Below are positions 25,976 to 33,513 of a stretch of 64,000 nucleotides of DNA, piece after piece; within the stretch, counting starts at the first letter, position 1; the number at the start of each line of letters is the position of its first letter. The position numbers were made by a program, and so were the translations under genes. Under the pieces are notes generated by a model, which saw only the letters and a list, made by a program, of their open reading frames with translations, did no database searches and was not told the DNA's origin. Origin of the DNA: Bacteroidales bacterium (GTDB lineage Bacteria > Bacteroidota > Bacteroidia > Bacteroidales > UBA932); NCBI GenBank assembly GCA_017535125.1, contig JAFXUS010000002.1, positions 12,365 to 76,364 on the forward strand, written 5' to 3'.

Positions 25976-26464
25976 TTACTTGTCCAGGAAAATCTGCCAG
26001 TCCGGGTAGTGGTAGGTCAGGACGCCGGTCAGGATGATGGTGACGACGGCCACGGCGATCCAGAGCGGCCACAGCCGGCGAATGGTCTCGTTTTTGCGCC
26101 AGCGCAGGGCCCAGTAGACGGACAGGATGACGGAGGCGGTGTAGATGACGATGTCCAGCGGCAGGATCTCGTGCCGCACGAAGATCCAGTACGAATAGAA
26201 AACGGCCACGACCACGGGCATGACCGCCAGGCCGGCCAGGATGGGCGCGCCGAACTCCTTGATGTCGCGGCGACTGATCACGAGGTAGATCGCGAACAGA
26301 AGCATGGGGTAGAAGTTCATCTTCATGTGCGCCATGACGCTCTCCGTGACCGGGAAAATGTAGCCCCAGAAATGGTTGAAGAAGGGGAGATGGTGCACGA
26401 AATGCATGCTGGTGCCGAAGATGACCAGCAGGATGGTTGCGATGACGGCTTCTTTACGGGACAT
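25976..26464 (-). CDS. DUF6512-type integral membrane protein
   Basis: 162 residues with about five hydrophobic segments and no catalytic motif. Conserved-looking family segment: FWGYIFPVTESVMAHMKMNF, reminiscent of the DUF6512 signature (P-V-N/T-E-S-V-x-x-H-x-K near residues 35-55). Function unknown. ATG at 26464 is preferred over ATG 26482, because the promoter box TATCTTTGC (26491-26483) abuts the latter directly. Confidence 0.65.
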   Translation of the reverse strand: MSRKEAVIATILLVIFGTSMHFVHHLPFFNHFWGYIFPVTESVMAHMKMNFYPMLLFAIYLVISRRDIKEFGAPILAGLAVMPVVVAVFYSYWIFVRHEILPLDIVIYTASVILSVYWALRWRKNETIRRLWPLWIAVAVVTIILTGVLTYHYPDWQIFLDK

Positions 26465-26482
26465 GGCGTTTCTTTTTGTCAT

Positions 26483-26491
26483 GCAAAGATA
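26483..26491 (-). promoter_or_regulatory. -7 promoter box of the DUF6512 gene
   Basis: TATCTTTGC on the minus strand, 18 bp before ATG 26464; exact consensus. Confidence 0.6.
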
Positions 26492-26536
26492 CCTCGTTCT
26501 ACATGCAACCGAGTTGCAATTTCAAAAAATAGTTCC

Positions 26537-26545
26537 TATATTTGC
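26537..26545 (+). promoter_or_regulatory. -7 promoter box for tRNA-Ser
   Basis: TATATTTGC, with a -33-like TTG at 26514-26516 spaced 20 bp upstream. One of the clearest complete Bacteroidota promoters in the window. Confidence 0.75.
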
Positions 26546-26555
26546 AGTCCCATTT

Positions 26556-26643
26556 GGAGAGATGCTCGAGTGGCTGAAGAGGCACGTCTGGAAAGCGTGT
26601 GACCGTCCAAAGCGGTTCCAGGGTTCGAATCCCTGTCTCTCCG
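26556..26643 (+). tRNA. tRNA-Ser (anticodon GGA)
   Basis: The acceptor arms GGAGAGA and TCTCTCC are complementary. The anticodon loop CTGGAAA puts GGA at 26590-26592 (reads UCC/UCU). A long variable arm of class II type (CCGTCCAAAGCGG) follows, then T arm AGGGTTCGAATCCCT. CCA is not encoded. A strong terminator starts right after it. Confidence 0.95.
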
Positions 26644-26644
26644 C

Positions 26645-26677
26645 AAAAAGCCCTGCAGAATAACTGCAGGGCTTTTT
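26645..26677. terminator. Bidirectional terminator between tRNA-Ser and the DUF5692 gene
   Basis: Arms AAAAAGCCCTGCAG (26645-26658) and CTGCAGGGCTTTTT (26664-26677), perfect over 14 bp with a 5-base loop and T/A flanks on both strands. It can end both the tRNA transcript and the convergent hypB-hypA operon. Confidence 0.9.
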
Positions 26678-26699
26678 CGTGTGTGCAGGTGTCTGTCGG

Positions 26700-27797
26700 C
26701 TAGTCGACGACGGCGCGGGCCATGGCGTCTTTGTAGTATTTCTGGTCCACGAAGACGTCCTGTTTGTACGGGTTGATGTGGCGCTTCCGGGAGATGCAGA
26801 TGATCCAGCACAGGGCCGCGCAGTTGGTGATGAGCGCGAGGGCGCTGATCACGACCATCATCGTGGGATTGGCCGCCACGACAGACGGGTCCACGGTGGT
26901 GCCCACGACGGCAGCCTCACCGCCGGCGGCAGCGTAAAGTTGCTCGATGGTGGCGGTGCCGTTCGGATAGAGGACGGGCAGGGTAGCCCAGGAGAACCAC
27001 TGACGGCCGTCCTTGAAGGTCTCCTGGAAGAGCGGGAACACCTGTGCGAACATGCACCAGATCGCCAGGGTGTTGGCGCGGTTCTGAATCCAGCCGCCGC
27101 GGTTCCAGCAGAGGGCCGCGATGGTCGGGGCGAGCAGCAGGGCGACGCCGCAGTACCAGGAGTGCGTGGGCAGGCAGTTGTAGGTGTAAGCGAAGTTCCA
27201 GATGTCATAGACCAGGATGTACACCCAGGTCATGTCGGCCCAGATCATATCCTTCTTGTCCTTGGACGGATAGACGTTCCACCAGGCAGTCATGCAGAAG
27301 ATGTTCAGCAGACCGGCCACGCCGTTCATCACGTTGTGCCAGCCGCCGTACTGCCAGACACCTTCGGAGGTGAGCCACCACTTGTTCCATCCCATGGCGG
27401 CGCTTTCAAAGTCGGAAGCGCAGGCGATCAGGATGTTGATGGCCACGATGATGAAGGGGAAGGGCTTGAACCAGTGCTTGGCGCCGATGCCCCATTTGTA
27501 CTTGATCATCATGAAGCCGATGCACCCGGCCGTGGCGGCGTACAGCTTGGCATAGTGGAACCAGCCCTGCATGTAGACGTGGGTCTGGTTCTCCAGCGCC
27601 CACTGGGCCCCGCTCTTGACGCCGAAGAGGATGGCGAGGAAATAGACGGTGAGGGCCAGCGGGATGACCAGGAAGGTGACGATGCCGCCGAACTTGGTGC
27701 GGCGGGCGAATTCATTGAACAGGATGAGTCCCGCCAGGACGACGAGAAGCATCAGCCATTGCGAGAGGGCATGCGCCCCATAGACTTGAAAAAACAT
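26700..27797 (-). CDS. DUF5692-type polytopic membrane protein
   Basis: 365 residues, about nine to ten transmembrane segments. I believe this is the DUF5692 family, whose function is unknown. The N-terminus MFFQVYGAHALSQWLMLLVV opens with a helix. Aromatic and His-rich loops stand out: THVYMQGWFHYAKLY, WNKWWLTSEGVWQYGGWHN and NCLPTHSWYCG, which could hold a metal or quinone. The C-terminus is short and soluble (KRHINPYKQDVFVDQKYYKD). It is the last gene of the hypB-hypA operon, 12 bp after the small membrane protein gene. Confidence 0.6.
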   Translation of the reverse strand: MFFQVYGAHALSQWLMLLVVLAGLILFNEFARRTKFGGIVTFLVIPLALTVYFLAILFGVKSGAQWALENQTHVYMQGWFHYAKLYAATAGCIGFMMIKYKWGIGAKHWFKPFPFIIVAINILIACASDFESAAMGWNKWWLTSEGVWQYGGWHNVMNGVAGLLNIFCMTAWWNVYPSKDKKDMIWADMTWVYILVYDIWNFAYTYNCLPTHSWYCGVALLLAPTIAALCWNRGGWIQNRANTLAIWCMFAQVFPLFQETFKDGRQWFSWATLPVLYPNGTATIEQLYAAAGGEAAVVGTTVDPSVVAANPTMMVVISALALITNCAALCWIICISRKRHINPYKQDVFVDQKYYKDAMARAVVD

Positions 27798-27809
27798 AGG
27801 ATAAGGTTA

Positions 27810-28133
27810 TTAGTAGGATAAAACATGTTTTTCTTTGATCAGGGCCATGACGGCCCAGAGGGCGGTGATGACCAGGGACATGGGCACGCCGACCGTGAGC
27901 ATCTCCCGGAGCATCACCGCACCGCCGCCCTCGACCCCGAGGGCGGTGAAGAAGGGGAAGCGCCAGGTGAGTTCGCCGTTAATGACGTGGTCCACGATGA
28001 GCATGATGCTGCCGCCCCAGAGCATGAGCTCCAGGGAAGCCAGATTGCGGCCGATGAAGCCGTCTTTCCGGCCCCGCTTGCGCAGGACGCTGGTGGCGAT
28101 AGCCTGAACCAGGGGAACAACAAAACAAGCCAT
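27810..28133 (-). CDS. Small membrane protein of the hyp operon
   Basis: 107 residues, with three likely transmembrane segments (about 1-15, 33-50, 75-97) and a basic loop (RKRGRKDGFIGRN) on what should be the cytoplasmic side. No known motif that I recognise. It lies 4 bp downstream of hypA and 12 bp before the DUF5692 gene, so it is made together with both and may form a membrane complex with the latter. Confidence 0.65.
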   Translation of the reverse strand: MACFVVPLVQAIATSVLRKRGRKDGFIGRNLASLELMLWGGSIMLIVDHVINGELTWRFPFFTALGVEGGGAVMLREMLTVGVPMSLVITALWAVMALIKEKHVLSY

Positions 28134-28137
28134 GATT

Positions 28138-28479
28138 CTAAACTTCTATTTCTTTGATTTCTACTTCGTTACCTTTCAATAAATACGTCCTGTCGCTCTG
28201 GCAGTTCGGACAGGTTTTCCCATATTGCACGGTCGGATATTCGCATTGGCAGCTCTCGCAGTAGCTGACGGCCGGGAGCAGGTTCACCTTGAGCTCGCAG
28301 CCCCGCAGCATCTCCTCCTTGTCGGCCGCCCAGCGCCAGCAGTCCGTCAGGTACTCCGGCACCACCGTCGACACCTCCCCGATATTCATCACCACCGCCG
28401 ACACCTTCTGCACGCCGTTCGCCTCAGCCGCCTCCTTGACGTCCTTGATGATATAAAACACAATCCCTAATTCGTGCAT
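28138..28479 (-). CDS. hypA: Nickel metallochaperone HypA
   Basis: 113 residues. The N-terminus MHELGI has the Met-His-Glu motif whose His2 binds nickel. The zinc domain has two CxxC pairs, YCESCQCEYP and TCPNCQSD, as in HypA/HybF. It normally hands nickel to [NiFe]-hydrogenase (or to urease) together with HypB. No hydrogenase gene is present in the window. A REP-like palindrome lies just upstream (28487-28516), between it and the oxidoreductase gene. Confidence 0.92.
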   Translation of the reverse strand: MHELGIVFYIIKDVKEAAEANGVQKVSAVVMNIGEVSTVVPEYLTDCWRWAADKEEMLRGCELKVNLLPAVSYCESCQCEYPTVQYGKTCPNCQSDRTYLLKGNEVEIKEIEV

Positions 28480-28486
28480 GGTGCAA

Positions 28487-28516
28487 GAGATTCGCCGGTC
28501 GGGGCCGGCGAATGAC
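28487..28516. repeat. REP-like palindrome between the oxidoreductase gene and hypA
   Basis: GAGATTCGCCGG, loop, CCGGCGAATGAC: arms ATTCGCCGG (28490-28498) and CCGGCGAAT (28505-28513), 9 bp perfect. It shares the GAGATTCGCCG...CGGCGAATGAC core with the copy at 23022. In the mRNA it would form a hairpin inside the operon and could set the level of the downstream genes. Confidence 0.7.
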
Positions 28517-28521
28517 GGTGT

Positions 28522-31353
28522 TTATTTGGTTTCTTTTTTGAACAGAATCTTTCCGGTACGTTTGACCATGTAGGGCAGGATACCGCTGAACTTGTCCTCG
28601 GACGTACGCATGACGCTCGCTTCCGGATGCTCGCGGTACAGGTGGATGGCGTCGAAACCGCACTTGGTCGTGCAGATGCCGCAGCCGATGCAGCGGTTCT
28701 CGTCCACGACGGAAGCGCCGCAGCTCAGGCAGCGCGCCGTCTCCTTGCGCACCTGTTCCTCCGTCAGCGTGCGTGCATACTCCTGGAACGGCAGCTTGTC
28801 TTCGTAAGAGCCCGGATCCTGGCGGGAGCCGTTGTCGTAGGATTCGACCCGGATGTCCTGCTTGTTCAATTCGATGAAGTCGCGGCGATTGCGCCCGATG
28901 GTCATGTGGCCGTGCTGCACGAAACGGTGCAGGGACTCGGCGGCTTCCTTGCCGGCCGCGATGGCGTCGATGGCGAATTTCGGACCGGTGAAGACGTCGC
29001 CGCCCACGAAGATGTCCGGTTCCGCCGTCTGGTAGGTGAGCTTGTCCGCCACCGGGTACACGCCGCGGAAGAACTCCACCTTCGTGTCCTTCAGCAGATC
29101 CTTCAGTACGACGGTCTGGCCGATGGCGAAGATGACCAGGTCGGCGTCGAGCGTGATGAGTTCGTTCTCGTCGTATTCCGGCGCAAACTTGTGCTCGGCG
29201 TTGAATACGGAGGTGCACTTCTTGAAGACGATGCCGCTCACCTTTCCGTCGCCGAGAACCTCTTTCGGGCCCCAGCCCGGATTCAGCACGACGCCGTCCC
29301 CGCGGGCCTCGCGCCGCTCCTCCGGCGAAGCGGGCATGATATCTTCGGTCTCGAGCGAAAGCATCGTGACGGACGAGGCGCCGCTGCGCTTGGCCACGCG
29401 GGCCGCGTCGATCGCGACGTTGCCGCCGCCGACCACCACTACCTTGCCGCTGAGGGCGCGGTCGCCGCAATTGGCGTCGTGCAGGAAATCGATGGCCGTG
29501 GTCGTGCCGGGAAGCGTATCTCCCGGAATGCCGGGCAATTTCCCGCCCTGGCAGCCGATGGCCACATAGAAGCCCTGGTATCCCTCTTCCCGCAGTCCGG
29601 CGATGGTCACGTCCTTGCCGACTTCCACGCCCGTGCGGATGTCCACGCCGATCTCGCGCATGATGTCGATCTCCGCCTTCAGGACGTCCTTGCCGAGCTT
29701 GTAGGATGGAATTCCGTAGCGTAGCATGCCGCCCGGCTCCGCATGCCTCTCGAAAACCGTCGGCTTGTAGCCCATGGTCGCGAGGTAATAGGCGCAGCTC
29801 AGACCGGCCGGCCCGCCGCCGATGACGGCGATCTTCTGCGGCCAGCGCTCTTCCACGTTGGAACAGATGTTCACCTCCGGAACGAAGCGGGTGTCCGCGT
29901 TCAGATCCTGCTCCGCGATGAACTTCTTGACGGCGTCGATCGCGATGGGCTGGTCGATGGTGCCGCGCGTGCAGGCGTCCTCGCAGCGGCGGTTGCAGAT
30001 ACGGCCGCAGACGGCGGGGAAGGGGTTTTCCCGCTTGATGAGTTCCAGCGCCTCGGTGTATTTGCCTTCGGCGGCCTTCTTCAGGTAGCCCTGGACGGCG
30101 ATGTGCGCAGGGCAGGCCGTCTTGCAGGGGGCCGTACCGGTGGGGTAGCAGTTGATGCGGTTCCGGTCCCGGTAGTCCTCGTTCCATTTCTCCGGACCCC
30201 ATTTGACGGCATCCGGCAGTTCCTGCTTGGGGTAGGTTTGGGGGCCGTTCTTCGTGCAGAGCTTCTGGCCCAGTTTCACGGCTCCGGCCGGACAATACTC
30301 TACGCAGCGGCCGCAGGCGACGCAGTTCTTCGGGTCCACCTTCGCGACGTAGGCGCTGCGGGACATGTTGGGGGTATTGAACAGCTGCGAGGTGCGCAAT
30401 GCGTTGCAGATCTTGACGTTGCAGTTGCAGATTGCGAAGATCTTGCCCTCGCCGTCGATGTTGGTGACCTGGTGCACGAAGCCGTGGTCCTCGGCTTTCC
30501 GGAGAATGGCCATGGCCTCGTCGTAGGTAATATCGTGACCGCGGCCCGTCTCACGGAGGTAATCGGCCATGTCACCCACGCCGATGCACCAGTCGCGGTA
30601 GTCGTCGGCGCAGCCTTCGTCCAGTTTCTTGCGGCCATAACGGCACGAGCAGATGCCCACGCCGATGTGGCCTTCGTATTTCTTGAGCCAGTAGGAGATA
30701 TGCTCGATGTCGATGGACTGGTTCTCCATGGAGATGGCCTTCTCCACCGGAATCACGTGCATGCCGATGCCGGAACCGCCCATCGGGACCATGGGGGTGA
30801 TCTTCTCCAGCGGCAGGAAGGTCATGCGCTCGAAGAACATCGCCAACTCGGGATGCCGGTCCATGAGCTCCGTGTTCATGTTGGTGTATTCGGCGCTGCC
30901 GGGCACGAACATCGGGACCCAGTAGATGCGGTCCCTGCGTTCGTAGGTGGTGCCGGGAACCGGACCGTCCTTCGTGTATTTGTCGCCGTAGTCGTATTCC
31001 AGCATGCCGAAATAGGCGAGCTTGTCCAGGAGCTCGTCGAAACTGGCGTCGTCCGGCGTGTAGTGCTTCCCGGCATTCATCTCATGCAGCTCGGCATAGG
31101 TGTGGTGCTTGCGGACCTTGAAGAAGTTGCCGGGCAGCATGTCCAGCAGCAGGTCCAGCGAGGCCTCCCGGGTTGCGGCGTCCATCTCGTCCTCGAAGAT
31201 GCATGCGAGGCCCCAGTATTCCGGAGCGTCGGAATCCATCTTGATCTTGCCCGGGACGCGGTCCGTCACGTGACGGACGAACTTGAGCAGTTTGGGATTC
31301 GGGTTCTTGTCCCCCTTGTGCTTGGGAACAAATTTGGTGGACATCTGGGGCAT
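28522..31353 (-). CDS. Large Fe-S/FAD oxidoreductase, GltD-like, in the hyp operon
   Basis: 943 residues. Part 1 (1-330): a domain with many cysteines (ICSCRYGRKKLDEGCADDYR, FAICNCNVKICNALRT) that I cannot name. Part 2 (about 345-375): a 4Fe-4S motif CVACGRCVEYCPAGA. Part 3 (about 410-860): a glutamate-synthase small-subunit fold with CKTACPAHIAVQGYL, CGRICNRRCEDACTRG, the FAD site IAVIGGGPAGLSCAYYLATM and the NAD(P) site VVVVGGGNVAIDAARVAKR. Part 4: C-terminal ferredoxin-like CLSCGASVVDENRCIGCGIC plus TTKCGFDAI. It likely moves electrons between NAD(P)H and a ferredoxin-type or membrane partner. It starts 3 bp after the hypB stop; the partner and reaction are not known. Confidence 0.78.
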   Translation of the reverse strand: MPQMSTKFVPKHKGDKNPNPKLLKFVRHVTDRVPGKIKMDSDAPEYWGLACIFEDEMDAATREASLDLLLDMLPGNFFKVRKHHTYAELHEMNAGKHYTPDDASFDELLDKLAYFGMLEYDYGDKYTKDGPVPGTTYERRDRIYWVPMFVPGSAEYTNMNTELMDRHPELAMFFERMTFLPLEKITPMVPMGGSGIGMHVIPVEKAISMENQSIDIEHISYWLKKYEGHIGVGICSCRYGRKKLDEGCADDYRDWCIGVGDMADYLRETGRGHDITYDEAMAILRKAEDHGFVHQVTNIDGEGKIFAICNCNVKICNALRTSQLFNTPNMSRSAYVAKVDPKNCVACGRCVEYCPAGAVKLGQKLCTKNGPQTYPKQELPDAVKWGPEKWNEDYRDRNRINCYPTGTAPCKTACPAHIAVQGYLKKAAEGKYTEALELIKRENPFPAVCGRICNRRCEDACTRGTIDQPIAIDAVKKFIAEQDLNADTRFVPEVNICSNVEERWPQKIAVIGGGPAGLSCAYYLATMGYKPTVFERHAEPGGMLRYGIPSYKLGKDVLKAEIDIMREIGVDIRTGVEVGKDVTIAGLREEGYQGFYVAIGCQGGKLPGIPGDTLPGTTTAIDFLHDANCGDRALSGKVVVVGGGNVAIDAARVAKRSGASSVTMLSLETEDIMPASPEERREARGDGVVLNPGWGPKEVLGDGKVSGIVFKKCTSVFNAEHKFAPEYDENELITLDADLVIFAIGQTVVLKDLLKDTKVEFFRGVYPVADKLTYQTAEPDIFVGGDVFTGPKFAIDAIAAGKEAAESLHRFVQHGHMTIGRNRRDFIELNKQDIRVESYDNGSRQDPGSYEDKLPFQEYARTLTEEQVRKETARCLSCGASVVDENRCIGCGICTTKCGFDAIHLYREHPEASVMRTSEDKFSGILPYMVKRTGKILFKKETK

Positions 31354-31356
31354 AGG

Positions 31357-32040
31357 TTATCGGTTTTGTGTGTTTTTCCAGGAAATGACTTCGCCGTACA
31401 GCCAGTCCGCGAAGGCCTCGACGCCCTCTCCGGTCTTGGCGCAGAGCGGGAAGATGCGCGCCTTGGGGTTGCGCCGGAGGATGTATTCCCGGCACTTCTC
31501 CAGGTCGAAATCAAAGTAGGGAAGCACGTCGATCTTGTTGATGACGACGGTGTCGCAGACGGAGAACATCAGCGGATACTTCAGCGGTTTGTCGTCGCCT
31601 TCCGGTACGCTGAGTATCATCGCGTTGCGCACGGCCCCGGTGTCGAATTCGGCCGGACAGACGAGGTTGCCCACGTTCTCCAGGACCACCAGGTCCAGTT
31701 CCGGCAGGTCCACGCCCGCCAGCCCCTGGCGGGTCATCTCCGCGTCCAGGTGGCACATGCCGCCCGTGTGGAGCTGGATCGACGGAATACCGGTGGCTTC
31801 CCTGATCTTGACAGCGTCGACGTCACTGTCGATGTCGGCTTCCATCACGGCGATGCGGAGCCGGTCCTTGAGCAGGCTGAGCGTGCGGATCAGGGTGGTG
31901 GTCTTGCCGCTGCCGGGGGAAGACATGAGGTTCAGGAGATAGACGCCCCGGGACTTCAGTTCCTGGCGCAGTGCGTCGGCGTCCGCGTTGTTGTCCGCAA
32001 AGACGCTTTTCTTGATTTCGATGATCTTGACAGGATTCAT
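31357..32040 (-). CDS. hypB: Nickel-insertion GTPase HypB
   Basis: 227 residues. SIMIBI GTPase: P-loop SSPGSGKTTTLIRTL, switch region AVMEADIDSDVDAVK, metal-binding GGMCHLDAEM (the Cys-His pair of the HypB GTPase-domain site), VVLENVGNLVCPAEFD, and NKID specificity motif. There is no N-terminal His-rich tail. It hydrolyses GTP to release nickel delivered with HypA. ATG at 32040 is chosen, as a longer frame would begin above the promoter-like box TATCTTCGC (32065-32057). First gene of the operon hypB, oxidoreductase, hypA, two membrane proteins. Confidence 0.93.
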   Translation of the reverse strand: MNPVKIIEIKKSVFADNNADADALRQELKSRGVYLLNLMSSPGSGKTTTLIRTLSLLKDRLRIAVMEADIDSDVDAVKIREATGIPSIQLHTGGMCHLDAEMTRQGLAGVDLPELDLVVLENVGNLVCPAEFDTGAVRNAMILSVPEGDDKPLKYPLMFSVCDTVVINKIDVLPYFDFDLEKCREYILRRNPKARIFPLCAKTGEGVEAFADWLYGEVISWKNTQNR

Positions 32041-32056
32041 TATGTGGTTGTTCTCT

Positions 32057-32065
32057 GCGAAGATA
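32057..32065 (-). promoter_or_regulatory. Probable -7 box of the hypB operon
   Basis: TATCTTCGC on the minus strand, one mismatch to TAnnTTTGC, 16 bp before ATG 32040. The same variant precedes the CobW-type gene (46077-46069). Confidence 0.45.
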
Positions 32066-32095
32066 CACATATTCTACGATTTATCCTATTATTCC

Positions 32096-32103
32096 TATAT
32101 TTG
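32096..32103 (+). promoter_or_regulatory. -7 box before the lipoprotein remnant
   Basis: TATATTTG, exact consensus, only 4 bp before the ATG at 32108, so a transcript would begin at or inside the start codon. Confidence 0.4.
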
Positions 32104-32107
32104 TATC

Positions 32108-32338
32108 ATGAAACATTTGCAACTTCTCCTCTGCGCCGCGCTGGCAGTGCTCAGCGCCTGCGCGCCGGCGGATCCGATGACCGTCCGCACGCAATCCGGC
32201 CTGGCAGCCCTATACGCCGCAGAACGGCGAATGCTTCATCTTTGATTACGAATGCAGCGTGCGCCGCAACTTCGACCGGCCGTTGCAGGGAATCCTGAAC
32301 GACTGCTGCTTCAAGCAGTTGGACGCCTTCCGCAAATA
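32108..32338 (+). pseudogene. Frameshifted short lipoprotein remnant
   Basis: ATG at 32108 opens with a lipoprotein signal (MKHLQLLLCAALAVLSACAP) and runs 46 codons to a stop at 32243-32245. In another frame a protein-like stretch continues past it, GECFIFDYECSVRRNF then DRPLQGILNDCCFKQLDAFR, ending at TAG 32336-32338. The two parts look like the ends of one decayed or deleted small exported protein. I do not recognise the family. It could also be a genuine 46-residue lipoprotein. Confidence 0.4.
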
Positions 32339-32426
32339 GCTGCCGTTCCTTGCCTTACCGCGCGCAGGCGCCGCAAGCGAAGCGACCTGCGGCCATCCCC
32401 CTTTCAGGGGGCGCAGGGGGTTGTTT
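32339..32426. other. GC-rich intergenic stretch with a small hairpin
   Basis: No gene. It holds purine/pyrimidine runs and a hairpin CCCCCT-TTC-AGGGGG at about 32399-32413; similar GC-rich blocks occur after the tmRNA (34051-34070). Nothing else is visible. Confidence 0.4.
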
Positions 32427-32460
32427 ATTACCTGGCGATTATGTCTAATCGCCAGGTAAT
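32427..32460. terminator. 15-bp perfect hairpin spanning the porin stop codon
   Basis: Arms ATTACCTGGCGATTA (32427-32441) and TAATCGCCAGGTAAT (32446-32460), loop TGTC. Read on the minus strand it begins within the last ten codons of the porin gene and includes its TAA. It lacks a clear T run, so it may act as an mRNA 3'-end stabiliser as well as a terminator. Confidence 0.7.
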
Positions 32461-33444
32461 GCCGATGTCGAAATTGTCGATGCCGATGCTGCTGCTCTTG
32501 AAGTAAACGGCGTGCAGGCGCAGGCGGTCGCGGTTGGGCAGGGGGAAGAACTCGATGCCGCAGCCTGCGTAGATGTTGCGTGTGCCGGGGGCGACGGCCA
32601 CGTCGAGCGGCCGGCCCTGGGCGTCCACGTTGGCGATGTCGTTGCTCTCGTAGCCTCCCTTGGCGCAGAGGTTGAACTTGCCGACGGTCCAGATGATCTT
32701 GGAGATGACGGTGTAGTCGGAGAAGAAGTTCTTCTGGCCGAAACCGGCGCGGTTCATCCATTCCACGTCGATGGCCAGGTTGCCGAAGATGAAGCGGTTG
32801 CCCAGCGCGATGTAGTTGATGAAACGGTTATACTCGTCCTGCACGAAGTTGACGCTCCAGAGGGTGTTCCACCAGGAGGTGAACTTGCCGAACCAGGCCA
32901 GGTTGTAGGCGTACAGGTTCTGGAAACCCAGCGAGAGAGGAGAGTTGCAGAACTGGAAGGCGAGGGTCTGCCCCGGGAGGAATTCGTACTCGGCGTTGAC
33001 GCCAAAGGCGAAGCCCTGGTAGAGGTTGTTGCAGAAATTGCTGTAGTAATAGACGTCGATCGGGACGGCGTCGAATTCGTAGCCGCCGATGAAGAGGGCG
33101 TTCTTGCCGGCCGTCAGGGCGAGCTTGGGCGTCGCCTGCCAGCGGAGATACAGGAAGTCGGTGGCATTGAACATGTTGCGCTCGTCGAACACCTTCTTGT
33201 TCAGTCGCTGACGGATGCGGAAATCCAGCTTGTCGGTGAGCGATCCGCGGATATTGAGGTTGAAATGGTCGCCGGTGAACTGGTTCTTGTACTGCCCGCC
33301 GTCCCACTCCTGATGGAAGGAGGCGCGTGTGTCAAAATAAAGCTGGGTGATCTTCGGCTGCGCCGTAGCGCTGGTGCACAGAAGCAACAGTATTGTAGTC
33401 ATTCCGGACGCGATCCGGAATCTATAAACAAGGTTTCCAATCAT
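32428..33444 (-). CDS. Outer-membrane porin-like beta-barrel protein
   Basis: 338 residues (324 if started at the internal Met15, ATG at 33402). The start region MTTILLLLCTSATAQ is a signal peptide. The mature part alternates polar and hydrophobic residues in beta strands (KLDFRIRQRLNKKVF, DFLYLRWQATPKLALTAGKN, NIYAGCGIEFFPLPN) and ends in R at a strand-like DNFDIGITWRLDIIAR. This resembles phosphate-selective-porin-type 16-18-stranded barrels of Bacteroidota; substrate unknown. The 5' end carries a REP-like palindrome (33398-33423); its GGAATGAC supplies the ATG at 33402. Its promoter is unclear; TATTTTCGC at 33472-33464 is a weak candidate. A hairpin spans the stop codon. Confidence 0.72.
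   Translation of the reverse strand: MIGNLVYRFRIASGMTTILLLLCTSATAQPKITQLYFDTRASFHQEWDGGQYKNQFTGDHFNLNIRGSLTDKLDFRIRQRLNKKVFDERNMFNATDFLYLRWQATPKLALTAGKNALFIGGYEFDAVPIDVYYYSNFCNNLYQGFAFGVNAEYEFLPGQTLAFQFCNSPLSLGFQNLYAYNLAWFGKFTSWWNTLWSVNFVQDEYNRFINYIALGNRFIFGNLAIDVEWMNRAGFGQKNFFSDYTVISKIIWTVGKFNLCAKGGYESNDIANVDAQGRPLDVAVAPGTRNIYAGCGIEFFPLPNRDRLRLHAVYFKSSSIGIDNFDIGITWRLDIIAR
33398..33423. repeat. REP-like palindrome in the 5' part of the porin gene
   Basis: Arms ATTCCGGA (33401-33408) and TCCGGAAT (33414-33421), flanked by GTC and CT, that is GTCAT...ATCT on the plus strand. On the coding strand the ATG inside GGAATGAC is in frame with the porin and could be its start codon. Confidence 0.65.
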
Positions 33445-33495
33445 CGTTCTTCGTTTTTCGACAGCGAAAATAGCAAATTAAACCGAAAAATGTTC

Positions 33496-33504
33496 TAACT
33501 TTGC
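33496..33504 (+). promoter_or_regulatory. -7 promoter box for tRNA-Val and tmRNA
   Basis: TAACTTTGC, exact consensus, ends 9 bp before tRNA-Val. Confidence 0.7.
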
Positions 33505-33513
33505 AACCCCTTC

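Noticed and set aside
28424..30295. 623-codon minus-strand frame overlapping the GltD-like enzyme
   Set aside because: Arg/Gly/His-rich shadow in another frame of the same strand; the true frame has all Fe-S and nucleotide-binding motifs.
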